64,000 nt of DNA from Dyella nitratireducens (GTDB lineage: Bacteria > Pseudomonadota > Gammaproteobacteria > Xanthomonadales > Rhodanobacteraceae). This document shows positions 10,901-17,852 of this stretch, piece after piece. Every line of letters begins with the position of its first letter. Position 1 is the first letter of the stretch. A program made the position numbers and the translations under genes. The notes under the pieces are model-generated. The model worked only from the letters and a program-made list of their open reading frames with translations, searched no databases and was not told where the DNA came from. Location of the stretch: contig NZ_BMJA01000003.1 of NCBI RefSeq assembly GCF_014642835.1, positions 77,682 to 141,681 on the forward strand, given 5' to 3'.

Positions 10901-11482
10901 CAACTTTCCGGTCACCGGCAACAGCTTGCCGGCGTTGTTGAAGAAGAGGGAGAAGATTGCCAAACCCTCTTGACTCGTAAGCAAATCGCTAGAAATACCG
11001 TTGTCGGATAGGAACGTCTTAAATTTCGTTAAAAGTGAATCCGTCCCTTCGGACGTCTTGCCATTTACGCCTACTACAACCTTTTGATATAGATCCTCGA
11101 CTTCAACAGAATTAAGAGTTATAGAACTTACACCACCATATGCGCTCGTCCATTGATTCAAGGCGCTTGTGAAACCAGCCTGATCTACGGTGACTACCTT
11201 CTTTCCATTTACGATGGTAGTCGTCGTCCAAGTCTTCGAAAAAACATTGGCGATTAGTCCAGCCTTTTCTGCAGCACTAACATTCGGCAGCTCATTAAAA
11301 TAATCGGCCGCGAACTCTTGCAGATTGATGCCAATGCCTACAGTAGGGATGCCCTTTCCGTCGATATATGGAACATAGTTATATCCCTCAACCTTCACAA
11401 GCAGCGAGCCAACATCATCCGTGAAAGCTTGATCGTTGCTAATCCCGGATTGAGGAACGAGTGGAGTGAGATAGCTAGACAT
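1916..11482 (-). CDS. Giant RTX protein with N-terminal lysozyme-like (GH24) domain
   Basis: The product has 3188 residues. Residues about 20-290 resemble phage T4-type lysozyme: E32, D41 and T47 have exactly the E-x8-D-x5-T spacing of the T4 catalytic triad, within VEGYNYVPYIDGKGIPTVGIG. The rest is calcium-binding RTX nonapeptides (GGxGND types), including ten tandem units of about 115-135 residues, each with TGNDT, IDGKGGND, DTFVFNAGYG, a GAGIT strand and ADGTxLTAAQL. Three related C-terminal units follow, the first separated from the last two by a (PT)n linker. There is no signal peptide; a short non-repetitive C-terminus ending KVEDGLMLHVAA could be the type I secretion signal. GGAG lies 9 nt before the ATG. 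The gene follows an exported-protein gene after 24 bp. Likely an extracellular or surface muramidase; activity is inferred from motifs only. Confidence 0.85.
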   Translation of the reverse strand: MSSYLTPLVPQSGISNDQAFTDDVGSLLVKVEGYNYVPYIDGKGIPTVGIGINLQEFAADYFNELPNVSAAEKAGLIANVFSKTWTTTTIVNGKKVVTVDQAGFTSALNQWTSAYGGVSSITLNSVEVEDLYQKVVVGVNGKTSEGTDSLLTKFKTFLSDNGISSDLLTSQEGLAIFSLFFNNAGKLLPVTGKLVPDLKQKADGSGFTNRADAWFQIRYGSNLGALTVSDPTQGQNGVATRRDMESTMFGLYNNSDIGAGGTITAPLSESLAIYADLSANTNGTSGTGAMTNRQFAFAYENRYSSQVTTAGTWMGQLQPLAVGENVSQLTALDVQTLQEELQPAAKTLVSNYLTNTTLNPQVGGSILSDTFDSRDVQVAELSGGDTLTVTQRSDYQLGTGSYNASLLIAQEGSDTLDASNSNADAVLIGGTKGQDIIKASSGSNYIVAGGANDSITLQTNASGEDTVVLGNANSTVHGQDTLDASNSSSDFFAYVYAGSTETIKLGKGNPELFILSGSSGSSQNLSITAQWYAPGEWFDQTTDSLVILDPSSSGQVDLNAATKNLTIITGAPSASGSSSQNSSRLSLAQLERIYAADSSGSGSSSLATVLTIDGFTGSDEDGINLGSEPTGPTVAGSSNLSLLNSEGLIGDTTPGGDAHYVYENNAKTGVVTAIYDANSTGNNFGNEILGDGYASYISAGNGNNNVLLGNYFSHATDPTATALSATVLGGSGNQDLIGVGNGSETITGGALGSDTTATTFIDGGGATADLVGGGQNSVIFGGTGADTLVASENDGTSGSSFNPTSILMAGLSFWGDAYSSVTGASGGDYDVGSLPEVTWSASPANVQVDLSLFQTNDTYGTSFNLLGSSYDSGAPGSTTLPGSLLIGGTGHDVLIGNSGNDTIIGGNPTDTVSGTTDEILIGGAGANVIYGGGGSEIIYADMGPGDVSGWATLDAADSDTVYGGDGQDVIYGSGGNDYLYGGSGVDQIYVGNGSSYVDAGSGAASVYGGTGNDTIIAGGAYDSIETGDGNSSVSLSAGEATISTGAGNDTINADNGGGTALITEGNGAATIMAGASTGSDTVQLGSGGTTIQLGSELDESTLVARDVNGDLVLSDGGSMQLTLQGYFASGGNVSLQFSDGTTWGAAQLLQASMTPSAGDNDTLVGSNGNDSITAGYGNTLIVGVSGNNTLTGGDAPDTIDGGSGADTIEGGSVTTVINGGTGTETYVYNLADGSDTISENTTAAGNDTITFGEGISASDLSFIYDSSTNDALITVTSTGETIAISNFVATQTSQHQIAALDFADGSSLSQLQVIQQAWAIYGTTGNDSLVGTSSANYFDGKGGDDIEVGNGGNDSFVFNSGYGDLEINESYASGQTPVLLLGAGITASSLHISANGYNVVLTDGVAGDQITLDGMLSSSTNGVALVQFADGTTLTAAQIYKDFTTGTTGNDTLVGTTGADLLDGKGGDDLEIGNGGSDTFVFNQGYGQLEINESYLSGQVPVLQLGSGITASSLHVTTNGTDIYLTDGTSGDQIKLDGMWSSSTSGVAEVELADGTILTPAQLVQMEISGGTTGNDTIYGTSGADLIDGKGGNDLEIGGGGSDTFVFNAGYGGLEINETYSSGQTPVLELGAGITAPAIKVTQSGNNLVLTDGISGDQITLDNENLSGDYGVAMVKLADGTTYTASQLVEMSKEIIGTTGNDTLDGTAGADLFDGKGGNDLEVGMGGNDTFVFDAGYGQLTIDENYTSGQQPVLQLGAGITASELHVTTDGDNLFLTDGVTGDSIDLESMWGSATFGVATVQLADGTTLTRSQLIQMGVTTTGTTGNDTLYGSSNAELFDGKGGNDVINGGGGSDTFVFNAGYGQLSINENNDPGDVLEPRDTFPAGVVPVLELGAGITLANLKVTVGNNVVLTDGIAGDQITLDGEGAYGGYGVAEVQFADGTTLTAAQLIALGYIGTTGNDFIVGGVNAELIDGKGGNDTVEGGGGQDTFVFDAGYRQLNITETNSGNAVLELGAGITESSLHVTTESAAYYPSYAFGDIYITDGISGDEITLKGAWDNGDGIGTIQFADGTSMTMAQLEQLEMAGTSGSDVIYGTLGANLIDGKGGNDTVFGSEWSSGVDDYNNHLGDGNDTFVFNAGYGQLTIWEQYVNAQQATASNPVQAPIIQLGAGITASALHVTSNGVDLVLTDGINGDQITIKDMMAQATGWGTTWGVSGVQFSDGTTLTASQLLQMEMIGTTGNDTIYGTPGADLIDGKGGNDSVVGNGGSDTFVFNAGYGQLVINESYSTGQTPVLQLGAGITESALRVTSNDGDSLILTDGVTGDQITLLHQMNLNYVDQGVAEVTFSDGTSLTAAQLLQMEMTGTSGNDTIYGTTGADLIDGKGGDDSVIGGGGSDTFVFNEGYGQLAINESYSSGQTPVLQLGAGITAANLLVMTDGTNLYLMDGTSGDKITLDNQASNSGSDGVAEVEFSNGSTLTAAQLSQMAGEFVNGTTGNDTLTGTANADLIDGKGGNDLAEGNGGNDTFVFNAGYGHLEINEQYTSGQVPVLELGAGITASDLQVTTDASGTNLIVTDGVNGDQITLDNEASNDTTAGVQEVQFADGTTLTAAQLVKMEIAQPGNGGSISGGSGNNTLVADSANESLVGGTGNEIFEFTVGFGQDTLVANSAATENTILFGPGITESDLTFTEDGSELVISVSNSKGSDGQASSITLPGHFGSSGPVTDVGEFVFNDGSSLSMAQVNQLFPAPSPTPTPTPTPTPTPTPTPTPTPTPTPTPTPTVLTAGPSNTLVSTNGVDILQANSGNDTLTGGSGTDTLESGVGNTLMNGGSGTETYLFNTGFGQDTIVANDNATANTIQFGTGITVSDLSFSTDGSELVITATNSNGSDGQASSITLPDHFVSGSPVNDVGELVFSDGSYVTMAQVNQLFASPSPAPSPTPTTVLTAGSNNTLVSDNGIDLLEANSGNDTLTGGSNMDTLESGVGNTVMNGGSGAETYLFNTGFGQDTIVANGSATSNTIQFGSGITVSDLQFSTDGSELLITATNSNGSDGQASSITLPDHFVNGSPVTDVGELVFSDGSYVTMAQINQLFASSPSPSPSATPAMAPMDRASTTSNTDVATASSGSSGIGGEAHQMMIPENAMAFQVNPLIHAMASFSGTSLAADAALSITHKVEDGLMLHVAA
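2165..3115 (-). repeat. Two near-identical C-terminal RTX units (direct repeat, about 480 bp each)
   Basis: Within the RTX gene the two last units share long identical stretches (TGFGQDTIVAN, SNGSDGQASSITLPDHF, DVGELVFSDGSYVTMAQ), and their DNA is also very similar (2200-2640 against 2690-3110). This suggests a recent duplication or gene conversion. Confidence 0.8.
3132..3228 (-). repeat. Hexanucleotide-like repeat coding a (Pro-Thr)n linker
   Basis: About 16 imperfect copies of a GTNGGN hexamer on the plus strand encode Pro-Thr dipeptides on the minus strand. The array separates the first C-terminal-type unit from the last two. It is a likely flexible linker and a possible slippage tract; third positions vary (a, c, g, t), which would dampen slippage. 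Confidence 0.85.
3605..7535 (-). repeat. Ten tandem RTX units of about 350-410 bp
   Basis: Ten protein units, each opening with a GTTGNDT-like stretch and IDGKGGND, tile this part of the RTX gene. Most carry ESYSSGQTPVLQLGAGIT in mid-unit. Three units carry insertions (a PGDVLEPRD segment, a shortened ETNSGN form, and a WSSGVDDYNN segment), so the array is degenerate enough to be old but is still clearly tandem. Confidence 0.85.
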
Positions 11483-11506
11483 TTTTAAGCTCCGTGTCTG
11501 TCCGTG

Positions 11507-12424
11507 TCATTTTTCGATTCGGTACATACATTTCGTCGCGCCGCTTAGCGCCGCGTCAAACCGTTCACTTCCAGAGGAAAACCACAGATTGTTCAGCATG
11601 ACGACGATTGCAGAATGCGATGGACCCTCAGGCTCCCATTTATAGGTGATACCGATCAAATACGGCTTACCTTTCCATAGCGTTAGCTCAGCGCCGCTCG
11701 TATCGCTATTGGTCGGGATCGCGACTTTCATATCCGGCCCTTCAAATGAGGCGTAATATGGGCTCGATATCGTATCTCGCAGCCTGGAACAGCGACGCAA
11801 TTCCATGGAGACAAAGGTCAAGTCACGAACGTTCGCATGGGTGGGAGTAAGCGAGCTATTCTTCGTGGTCCACTCCCCCTCTACGGGGACTGAAGCAGTG
11901 TAAAAGCTCAAATTGTTCTCGGCCGATGCTTGTTGCGCGATGCGTTTGGCGTTTGCGTAATCAGGCTCGCGTGCCACTGAACGTGGCGCCCGGTTTGCAC
12001 TGATCATTTTCACGTACATGTCGGACGCATCAGGAACTGACAATGGGCTCCACTGTGGGAATGAAAAACCATGCGCAGCTGCCGCCGAAAGTGTCGCCAA
12101 CTTGAGATTACATAACTGATCATTGGACAGATTGACAATTCGACCTTCTTTAATCACGCCGAGAAGATCACCGCACAATTTCGGGTCTAAGTTGACTACT
12201 GGTGTAATGCTCGCCGCGCTGACAACCGTGCTCAAGATTGCACCAAGCACGCCTACCAACACTCGATATCGAAACTTAGTTGATGATCCTGCTAACGTTA
12301 CGTTTGATATGGCAATCTCATTACGTATAATCGGGCTTGCTCTCAATACTTCAGTCGACAGCGTGGAAAACGAGCAATCCGCGCAGCATATCTTCTTCGA
12401 TGACCCTGCCTTCATCGGCCACAT
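11507..12424 (-). CDS. Exported protein of unknown function upstream of the RTX gene
   Basis: I do not recognise this protein. The frame has 305 codons but the first ~54 look untranslated or non-native: the hydrophobic stretch RVLVGVLGAILSTVVSAAS is a convincing signal peptide beginning around the GTG at 12262, which would give about 250 residues. No clear ribosome-binding site decides the start. The mature part has a few cysteines (LCGDLL, QLCNLK, LRRCSR, TKCMYR) and a conserved-looking GKPYLIGITYKWEPEGPSHS. It lies 24 bp upstream of the RTX-lysozyme gene on the same strand and almost certainly shares its transcript. A periplasmic partner or immunity role is a guess from position. Base composition here is visibly more AT-rich than in the right half of the window. 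Confidence 0.55.
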   Translation of the reverse strand: MWPMKAGSSKKICCADCSFSTLSTEVLRASPIIRNEIAISNVTLAGSSTKFRYRVLVGVLGAILSTVVSAASITPVVNLDPKLCGDLLGVIKEGRIVNLSNDQLCNLKLATLSAAAAHGFSFPQWSPLSVPDASDMYVKMISANRAPRSVAREPDYANAKRIAQQASAENNLSFYTASVPVEGEWTTKNSSLTPTHANVRDLTFVSMELRRCSRLRDTISSPYYASFEGPDMKVAIPTNSDTSGAELTLWKGKPYLIGITYKWEPEGPSHSAIVVMLNNLWFSSGSERFDAALSGATKCMYRIEK

Positions 12425-13085
12425 TCCTCCTGTAATACGTGGAAATTATTTGCGAATCGCAGTGGTTGCGGCACATGTACGCCACTTTCAGCATCGCGCT
12501 CGACTTCCCTACGTAGCTAACGGACACGATGGGAATCATGAGGAGGCACGCGGCAGCCCTCGGCGAAATCGAGATAGAAAAGCATAAGAAAGCTCAGCGA
12601 TTGCATCACCCAGACGCGCATCGCTACGGAAAAATTCGCCCGTCGATTCGGAGTTACGAAGCTGAAATGGGCGTTACGACCCATGGCCGTCCATATGAGC
12701 CCATGCTGCATTTTTTCCCGAGCGATTGCCGCCACGATCCATGGACGAAAAAGCATTCCCTACCCCTGTCCCTTTGCAGTGCGTCAAGGCTATCTCACAA
12801 ACGTGAATTCTTTGTGAAAGTCCTCTGGGGTTTAGCCCCTCTGTAACCCAACATAGTTCGTCCAATCAGGCTAACCAACTGATAATGCGTGCATTTCATA
12901 TTTACAGCATCGTCGAACAATACAAAGCTGTGTACGGAGCTAGAACCAAGTAACCTTCATGCACGGCTGCGGAGCAGCACTCCCACCGACTGATCGGGAG
13001 CAAGCCACGTCCCAGGCGCCATGGTATCCGTCCCTTACTAACCTATAGTGCGGAAATTCGCCGGGAGCTGGTGGTTTAAAGCTAT
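12425..13085. other. Intergenic stretch, no supported gene
   Basis: Both strands carry only short frames without protein-like composition or convincing ribosome-binding sites. The DNA is relatively AT-rich. It should contain the promoter for the minus-strand secretion operon, but I cannot pick a confident -35/-10 pair. I see no tRNA or obvious structured RNA. Confidence 0.5.
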
Positions 13086-13913
13086 CTATGGAATTGCCGG
13101 GCAAGCTTCCGCGCAGATTCTGGTCACTTTTCCACGGGCCAAATAAATTGACCTATTCATAAACTGACTTCCCGCTTCGGAAGTCTGAAGAGCATGTGGC
13201 ACTGATGCGCGTATTTGCTTATAGGAGAAAAGCACGATTCGATCATAATTTTTTATGACGTCTTCAGGGCTTTTCCAAATACTGATCTTCTGGCGGTCAC
13301 TTTCGCTATGAAACGGATATTGAAGCAGTGATGCGAAGGCACTTCGATCATTGTCAAGCATCGCCTTTCTCAGCTTGTAGGCTGTATCTTCATTTATTTC
13401 ACGCTCCCTGTCGTTCTCCGGAACTGTATTACCCACTTCCTGTAGCAAGACCTTGAGCGGCTTACTCCCAGATGAAGACCGCCAACTACCAGTTAGAAAG
13501 CTACACGTATCCTTATTTTCCTTTTGATAATTTTCCTGACTCTCCCAATCAGGACGAGGATGAAAAAAACTGAGAGTGAAGTGACCTGTTACCTGGTCTT
13601 TTTCGTCCCTCTCGTCGAGGTCTACTCCGGTAAATCTTGACTGCATGCCTCCTGTTAAGGACAACATTTTGGGCTGATCGCTATAACCGTAGGCCCCATC
13701 AAAGCGACCGGTCGAGCTATCCAAGTGAAGCATCATTCGAATTGGATGGTCACCGAGCGTACCTTCATATACCAATCGATAGCTAGGATTCGACGCAAGC
13801 CGTGACCATTTTAAACAAGCCGCGCTTATTGGTGTGACACAGAGCAATAGCAGAGGAATTAGCAGAAAATTTTGCAGTTTAGTCCGAGCTATTCTTCCCG
13901 GCGAATTTGCCAT
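13086..13913 (-). CDS. Exported protein of unknown function
   Basis: I chose ATG 13913 because the product then starts MANSPGRIARTKLQNFLLI, continues through a hydrophobic core (LLLLCVTPISAAC) and so has a signal peptide; the frame extends upstream to 14039 but that part is not protein-like. The mature ~245 residues include YEGTLGDHPIRMMLHLDSST and GAYGYSDQP, which suggest a small beta-rich domain, then a charged helical C-terminal half ending in two cysteines (RICAEACPAIP). The alanine-cysteine at the end of the hydrophobic core could be a lipobox-like site but lacks a clean LxGC/LxAC pattern. Family unknown. It is separated from the next gene by a 661 bp gap, so it is probably its own unit. 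Confidence 0.6.
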   Translation of the reverse strand: MANSPGRIARTKLQNFLLIPLLLLCVTPISAACLKWSRLASNPSYRLVYEGTLGDHPIRMMLHLDSSTGRFDGAYGYSDQPKMLSLTGGMQSRFTGVDLDERDEKDQVTGHFTLSFFHPRPDWESQENYQKENKDTCSFLTGSWRSSSGSKPLKVLLQEVGNTVPENDREREINEDTAYKLRKAMLDNDRSAFASLLQYPFHSESDRQKISIWKSPEDVIKNYDRIVLFSYKQIRASVPHALQTSEAGSQFMNRSIYLARGKVTRICAEACPAIP

Positions 13914-14697
13914 GGCATTCACTCTTAAGCATGTTAGATGGTCGTCCAAGGATAGACGGACAAGCGGCAGAAATTTCTGCCGCACTACACCTTGCTGCAA
14001 CCGCCTGGAGCAGGTCTTCGCCAGACGCCAAGACTGCAAACTATACGGGCTGTTTGGTGGTTGCTCGCCTTCTGCGTAAGCGACTGGCCCGCGTGCTGAT
14101 CAGGGGCTGCTAGCCTCAAGCATCAGGCGGGCGCTGCCGCAGCCCTTAATGGGTTTCGTGATTCACGACCACCAACGGCGCAATCGTTTAACTTGTGACC
14201 TGCTCCTTCTCGCCGGGCTTGCGTTTGCCGCCACGCAGTGATGACATTCGCCGGGGATCTTTCCGTCCTCCGTGATACACCAGACGCTTTGGCGATCAGC
14301 GTATCACCTGGGACGAGAAACGGTTTTTGCCAGGGGTTCCAATTAGGCAATCTTGGTCGACGGGCAGCAATTCCCCGTTATTGGCTTTGGTATGGCACGT
14401 GCTATTCCATCGTGATGTCACGAAATCGGTGCAAGTAAAAACAAAGCTTCGGGCCAGAAGCACTTGAATCGCAATGCTTTGCGGATTGCCTCAACGTTAT
14501 AGACCGTTGCACGTTTGGAGCAGCCTCTACGCCTTGCCTGGGTGGGGCCTGTCGTTCGGCAACAACGTGATGGGGGTTTTGTAGTGGCGACTGCTCGAGG
14601 CAAATAACCCATCAGGGGCATCGCGCTGATGCTCCGTGCCTTCGTTCGTCACTCTGTACAAACCAGACATTCTCCGAAAATCGATCAGGAGGGGCTC
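13914..14697. other. Intergenic stretch with no supported gene
   Basis: The short frames here lack family features or good start signals. The region sits between divergent genes and must hold both promoters. The only clear signal is the ribosome-binding site AGGAGGGG at about 14687-14694 for the plus-strand gene. Some stretches look like decayed coding sequence but I cannot name a source. Confidence 0.45.
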
Positions 14698-17028
14698 ATG
14701 TTTACCGCAATCATGTTTGCCTTGGGTGCACCACGTTGCTTTTCACCGCAACGCTCAACATCTAAATTTTTCGCTGTTGGAATGTTTTTCCTGTTGGTGG
14801 TCATGTTGTCCATGATCATTCCAGCCGATGCCTGGGCGGCGAATCCGCCGGCTGGACCTTATCAACAGTCATGCCGGAATGCGTCGATGTCCGGCGCCAC
14901 GCTGGTGGCATCCTGCCCGGACTATTTCGGCAACTTCAGAAACACGGCGTTGCCGGATGCCGCGCAATGCCCGGTCAAATTCACGTCCGCCACGGGGCAG
15001 GTTTTCCCGCGCTCGATCCGGAATGTAGACGGAGCCTTGCGTTGCGTTATCACCTTCACGCCGGGGACCGGCGACAAGGCGCCCGGATTCGATTTCATTT
15101 CCCTGCTTTCGGATACCACGGTAGACGGGCAGAACGTAAAAGTGTGGCGGATTGATCGGCCCAACGTCTGGTCGACGGCAAAACCAAATGGCGAGGTCGA
15201 CTATCCCATCATCCGTTTCCAGGCCGGCGACCGGCTCAAGTTCAACGCCGGCGGCTGTGTTCAGACGGGTGGCTCCGGAAGCACCTGGAAGCTGTACCTC
15301 AATCCGCAGGGAGACAATGCTCCCCAGTATTACGCGGGCACCGCTTTCATCAAGAACATCACCGCCGGCGCCTTTGTAAGAATCGAAGGACTGGTGACCC
15401 AGCAGAACAACTTGATGTCGCAGCAAGGGAATCTTCTGCCGCCGTTTCGCGGAACCCTGGGACCCTTGCCCAAGGATCCTCAAGCAAATGCCGACTACAT
15501 CCTCCGCCTCGGCTACCAGGACGACAACATCGGCGACAACAGCTATTTTGCCCACGACGATGGCACCGGCAATCAATGCCAGAACGTAGGCCCGGCCTTC
15601 GTGGAGGTAACTGTGATTTCAGGGCCGCCTGTTTCCGGCGCCCTGCTCTCTCCTCATTCCAAACCCTTCGACCTGGTTTGGGACATGAACAACGATGAGG
15701 ATGAAAACGGTTTGCCGCTGAACCCGCAGTGGAATTTTGCCCTCGAGAACAACGGCGCGCAGCCGCACTTCAAGCAGCTATGCGGAGCAGCTTTCCCTTC
15801 CGTCTTCGGATGGAACTATCCCATCAACTTCACCACGCTTGAGCAAATCTGCACCTCCATGCCGGTGAGTTTCGATCTGGATCCCAAAGGCGCCGAATGC
15901 GGTGGCGATCCATTTCCTGGCCACATGAATTTCGCCATAGCCACCTACCAAGGCCAGGTCACCTGGAGCGAATGGTCCGGGCTGTGGCCGAACGACAACG
16001 ACTGGAACTTCAACCTGGTGCCGCCCAACGGTGCCGGGCTGGCGGGAACCGGCGACGCGCCAGGATCAGCCGAAGCCATCGGCATGGAGTTCGATTACGG
16101 GGACACCGATCTGGGCATGCCATTCTGGAATTCGCTTTTGTTTCCCCCGTTCGTAGGTCAGCCGTCGCCGGCGATCCAGTCCGCATTCGCCGGGCCGAAT
16201 GATGACGGGTTGCAAGGCGTGGTGATCGGCGAGGTCGGGCTTGATGGTGTACATGGCGGATATAGCGAACTGCATCCGGTCTTTGCCATGGCGGTGTTGC
16301 TGAGTCAGACGTCAGTGCCTGGACAGCCTGAAAACGTGATCCAAAACTGGGCATTCTTTCTGCGCAATTTTGGCGATGAAGGCGGTTGCAGTGCGCAAAC
16401 CTGGCACTGGGCAAGCCCGACCGGCGACTTCTTCGTGCCTTTGGGATGGCCCGATGGCGCCACCGACGTCGGCGTGACCTCGACCGACGTCACGTCATGG
16501 CAAACACCCGCCTCGCCGGTAAACATCGAGAAGGATCCCGATCGGCGCTTTACCCTGATTCACGTACACGCCCCGGCTCAACTCGACGAGTTCGGTGCCG
16601 GCGGCACCATCACCCTGCAATACAGGATTCCGGGAGGCATGAAGAAAGCGCCTCCCGCACACAAGGCACCCGATGCCAAAGAATCCGAAACGGAGATCAA
16701 AGACCTGAGCCTGAGGATTGCCGATCCCGCCACGCGGGCAAAATTTGCTGCAGCCATGCAGGCGCTGGGACCGAAACCTGTGCCGCGCTCGGCGGACAAG
16801 ATCGCCGTCAACGTGTCGACCACGGTGACCGTGCGCAAACATGTTCCAGGCGCCGCGAGCCACGGCAAGTTGACCCCGGCTCACGCCACAACCAACGAAG
16901 CCAAACTGCAGCGCAATATAGCCATCTTCAAGTTGATGCAAACCTACGCCAAGGACTTGAAGCTGGATGTCCCCGCACAATTACCTGCAGCACTTACGCC
17001 GGCAGGCGCGAAGCCGATTACCCCATAA
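14698..17028 (+). CDS. Exported lectin-like protein (cyanovirin-N-like start, PA-IL-like region)
   Basis: I chose ATG 14698 because AGGAGGGG lies just upstream; the frame extends further up without support. Product about 776 residues. A signal peptide (FFLLVVMLSMIIPADAWA, cleaved near AWA-ANPP) is followed by PYQQSCRNASMSGATLVASC, which matches the first half of a cyanovirin-N homology domain with its paired cysteines. Residues ~170-310 contain FQAGDRLKFNAGGCVQTGG, GAFVRIEG and LGYQDDNIGDNSYFAHDDGT, a pattern reminiscent of PA-IL (LecA)-type calcium/galactose lectins. The middle is of unknown fold; the last ~130 residues are Lys/Ala-rich and helical. Likely a secreted carbohydrate-binding protein. 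The CVNH call is fair, the PA-IL call weaker. Confidence 0.65.
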   Translation: MFTAIMFALGAPRCFSPQRSTSKFFAVGMFFLLVVMLSMIIPADAWAANPPAGPYQQSCRNASMSGATLVASCPDYFGNFRNTALPDAAQCPVKFTSATGQVFPRSIRNVDGALRCVITFTPGTGDKAPGFDFISLLSDTTVDGQNVKVWRIDRPNVWSTAKPNGEVDYPIIRFQAGDRLKFNAGGCVQTGGSGSTWKLYLNPQGDNAPQYYAGTAFIKNITAGAFVRIEGLVTQQNNLMSQQGNLLPPFRGTLGPLPKDPQANADYILRLGYQDDNIGDNSYFAHDDGTGNQCQNVGPAFVEVTVISGPPVSGALLSPHSKPFDLVWDMNNDEDENGLPLNPQWNFALENNGAQPHFKQLCGAAFPSVFGWNYPINFTTLEQICTSMPVSFDLDPKGAECGGDPFPGHMNFAIATYQGQVTWSEWSGLWPNDNDWNFNLVPPNGAGLAGTGDAPGSAEAIGMEFDYGDTDLGMPFWNSLLFPPFVGQPSPAIQSAFAGPNDDGLQGVVIGEVGLDGVHGGYSELHPVFAMAVLLSQTSVPGQPENVIQNWAFFLRNFGDEGGCSAQTWHWASPTGDFFVPLGWPDGATDVGVTSTDVTSWQTPASPVNIEKDPDRRFTLIHVHAPAQLDEFGAGGTITLQYRIPGGMKKAPPAHKAPDAKESETEIKDLSLRIADPATRAKFAAAMQALGPKPVPRSADKIAVNVSTTVTVRKHVPGAASHGKLTPAHATTNEAKLQRNIAIFKLMQTYAKDLKLDVPAQLPAALTPAGAKPITP

Positions 17029-17039
17029 ACAAACCATGC

Positions 17040-17065
17040 GAAGCGGCGGCCAAGGCCGCCGCTTC
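17040..17065 (+). terminator. Perfect 12-bp stem hairpin after the lectin-like gene
   Basis: GAAGCGGCGGCC and its exact reverse complement flank an AA centre 11 bp after the plus-strand stop codon and between convergent genes. There is no T-tract after it, so it may be a bidirectional or factor-assisted terminator, or an mRNA-protecting hairpin. Confidence 0.6.
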
Positions 17066-17116
17066 CTGGCTGATCGCGTTGCGCAAGATGACGAGCTTGG
17101 CGCTTGAGTGCCGAAA

Positions 17117-17821
17117 TCAGGAGACTTGCGGTAGATAGCTGGGCCTGTCGGCCGTCATACCCCGTTTGACTTGCAAGGTGCGCTCATCACCCAGCACCTC
17201 ATCAAGGCCTGCTTCCAGTCCATCAAGCGCACGCTTGACGATCTCCTCAGGACTGGACTTGGAGACATCGAATCCACGCGTGAGGTCGGTATCGACATAA
17301 CCCATATGCAATGCCAACACTTGCGTCTTCTGCGGCATCAATTCGTTGCGCAAGGCATTGGTGAGTGACCAAGCGGCGGATTTGCTGGCCGAATAGGCTG
17401 CCAGTTCGCCACCGTTGACCCATGAGACAACCGACAACACGTTGAGCAGTGCGCCACCACCGTTGGCCTTGAGAATCGGCGCAAACGCCTTGCTCATGCG
17501 CAATACGCCATAAAAGTTGGTCTCGAAGATGCGTCGTGCGACGTCTTCGCTGTCCGGCGCGAAAAAACCTCCCGGCTGGGCAATGCCCGCGTTGTTGATC
17601 ACGAGTGTCACATCCGGTGCTAACACTGCGGCAGCCGCCACGTCGTCTGCTTTAGTGACATCGAGTCGCAGGGGCTGAACGCCGGATTGAGTGACGGTGG
17701 CGGGATCGCGTGCGCCAGCGTAGATCTTGCGGGCTCCGCGAGCCAGCAACTCGCGGGTGAAGGCCAGACCGATGCCTCGATTGGCGCCGGTGACGAGCGC
17801 AACAGCATTTTCAATCTTCAT
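17117..17821 (-). CDS. Short-chain dehydrogenase/reductase (SDR)
   Basis: A classical SDR of 234 residues acting on an unknown alcohol/ketone with NAD(P)H. ATG 17821 (MKIENAVALVTGANRGIG) is preceded by GGAG at suitable distance. Visible motifs are TGANRGIG (cofactor loop), the conserved NNAG (VINNAGIAQPG), and the catalytic Ser (NVLSVVSW) followed by YSASK. The ARG/AGAR residues after the second beta strand suggest an NADP preference. It lies 31 bp downstream of the quinone-reductase-like gene on the same strand and is probably co-transcribed and controlled by the divergent HxlR regulator. Confidence 0.85.
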   Translation of the reverse strand: MKIENAVALVTGANRGIGLAFTRELLARGARKIYAGARDPATVTQSGVQPLRLDVTKADDVAAAAVLAPDVTLVINNAGIAQPGGFFAPDSEDVARRIFETNFYGVLRMSKAFAPILKANGGGALLNVLSVVSWVNGGELAAYSASKSAAWSLTNALRNELMPQKTQVLALHMGYVDTDLTRGFDVSKSSPEEIVKRALDGLEAGLDEVLGDERTLQVKRGMTADRPSYLPQVS

Positions 17822-17852
17822 GGAAATCTCCAAAGTTTTAGGTGGATTAGGC

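Noticed and set aside
12517-12846. Short frames on both strands in the gap between the two exported-protein genes
   Set aside because: Overlapping antisense frames with no protein-like pattern; treated as noncoding.
14123-14621. Short minus-strand frames before the lectin-like gene
   Set aside because: They are under 76 codons, without ribosome-binding sites or family features. They might be remnants but no source could be named.
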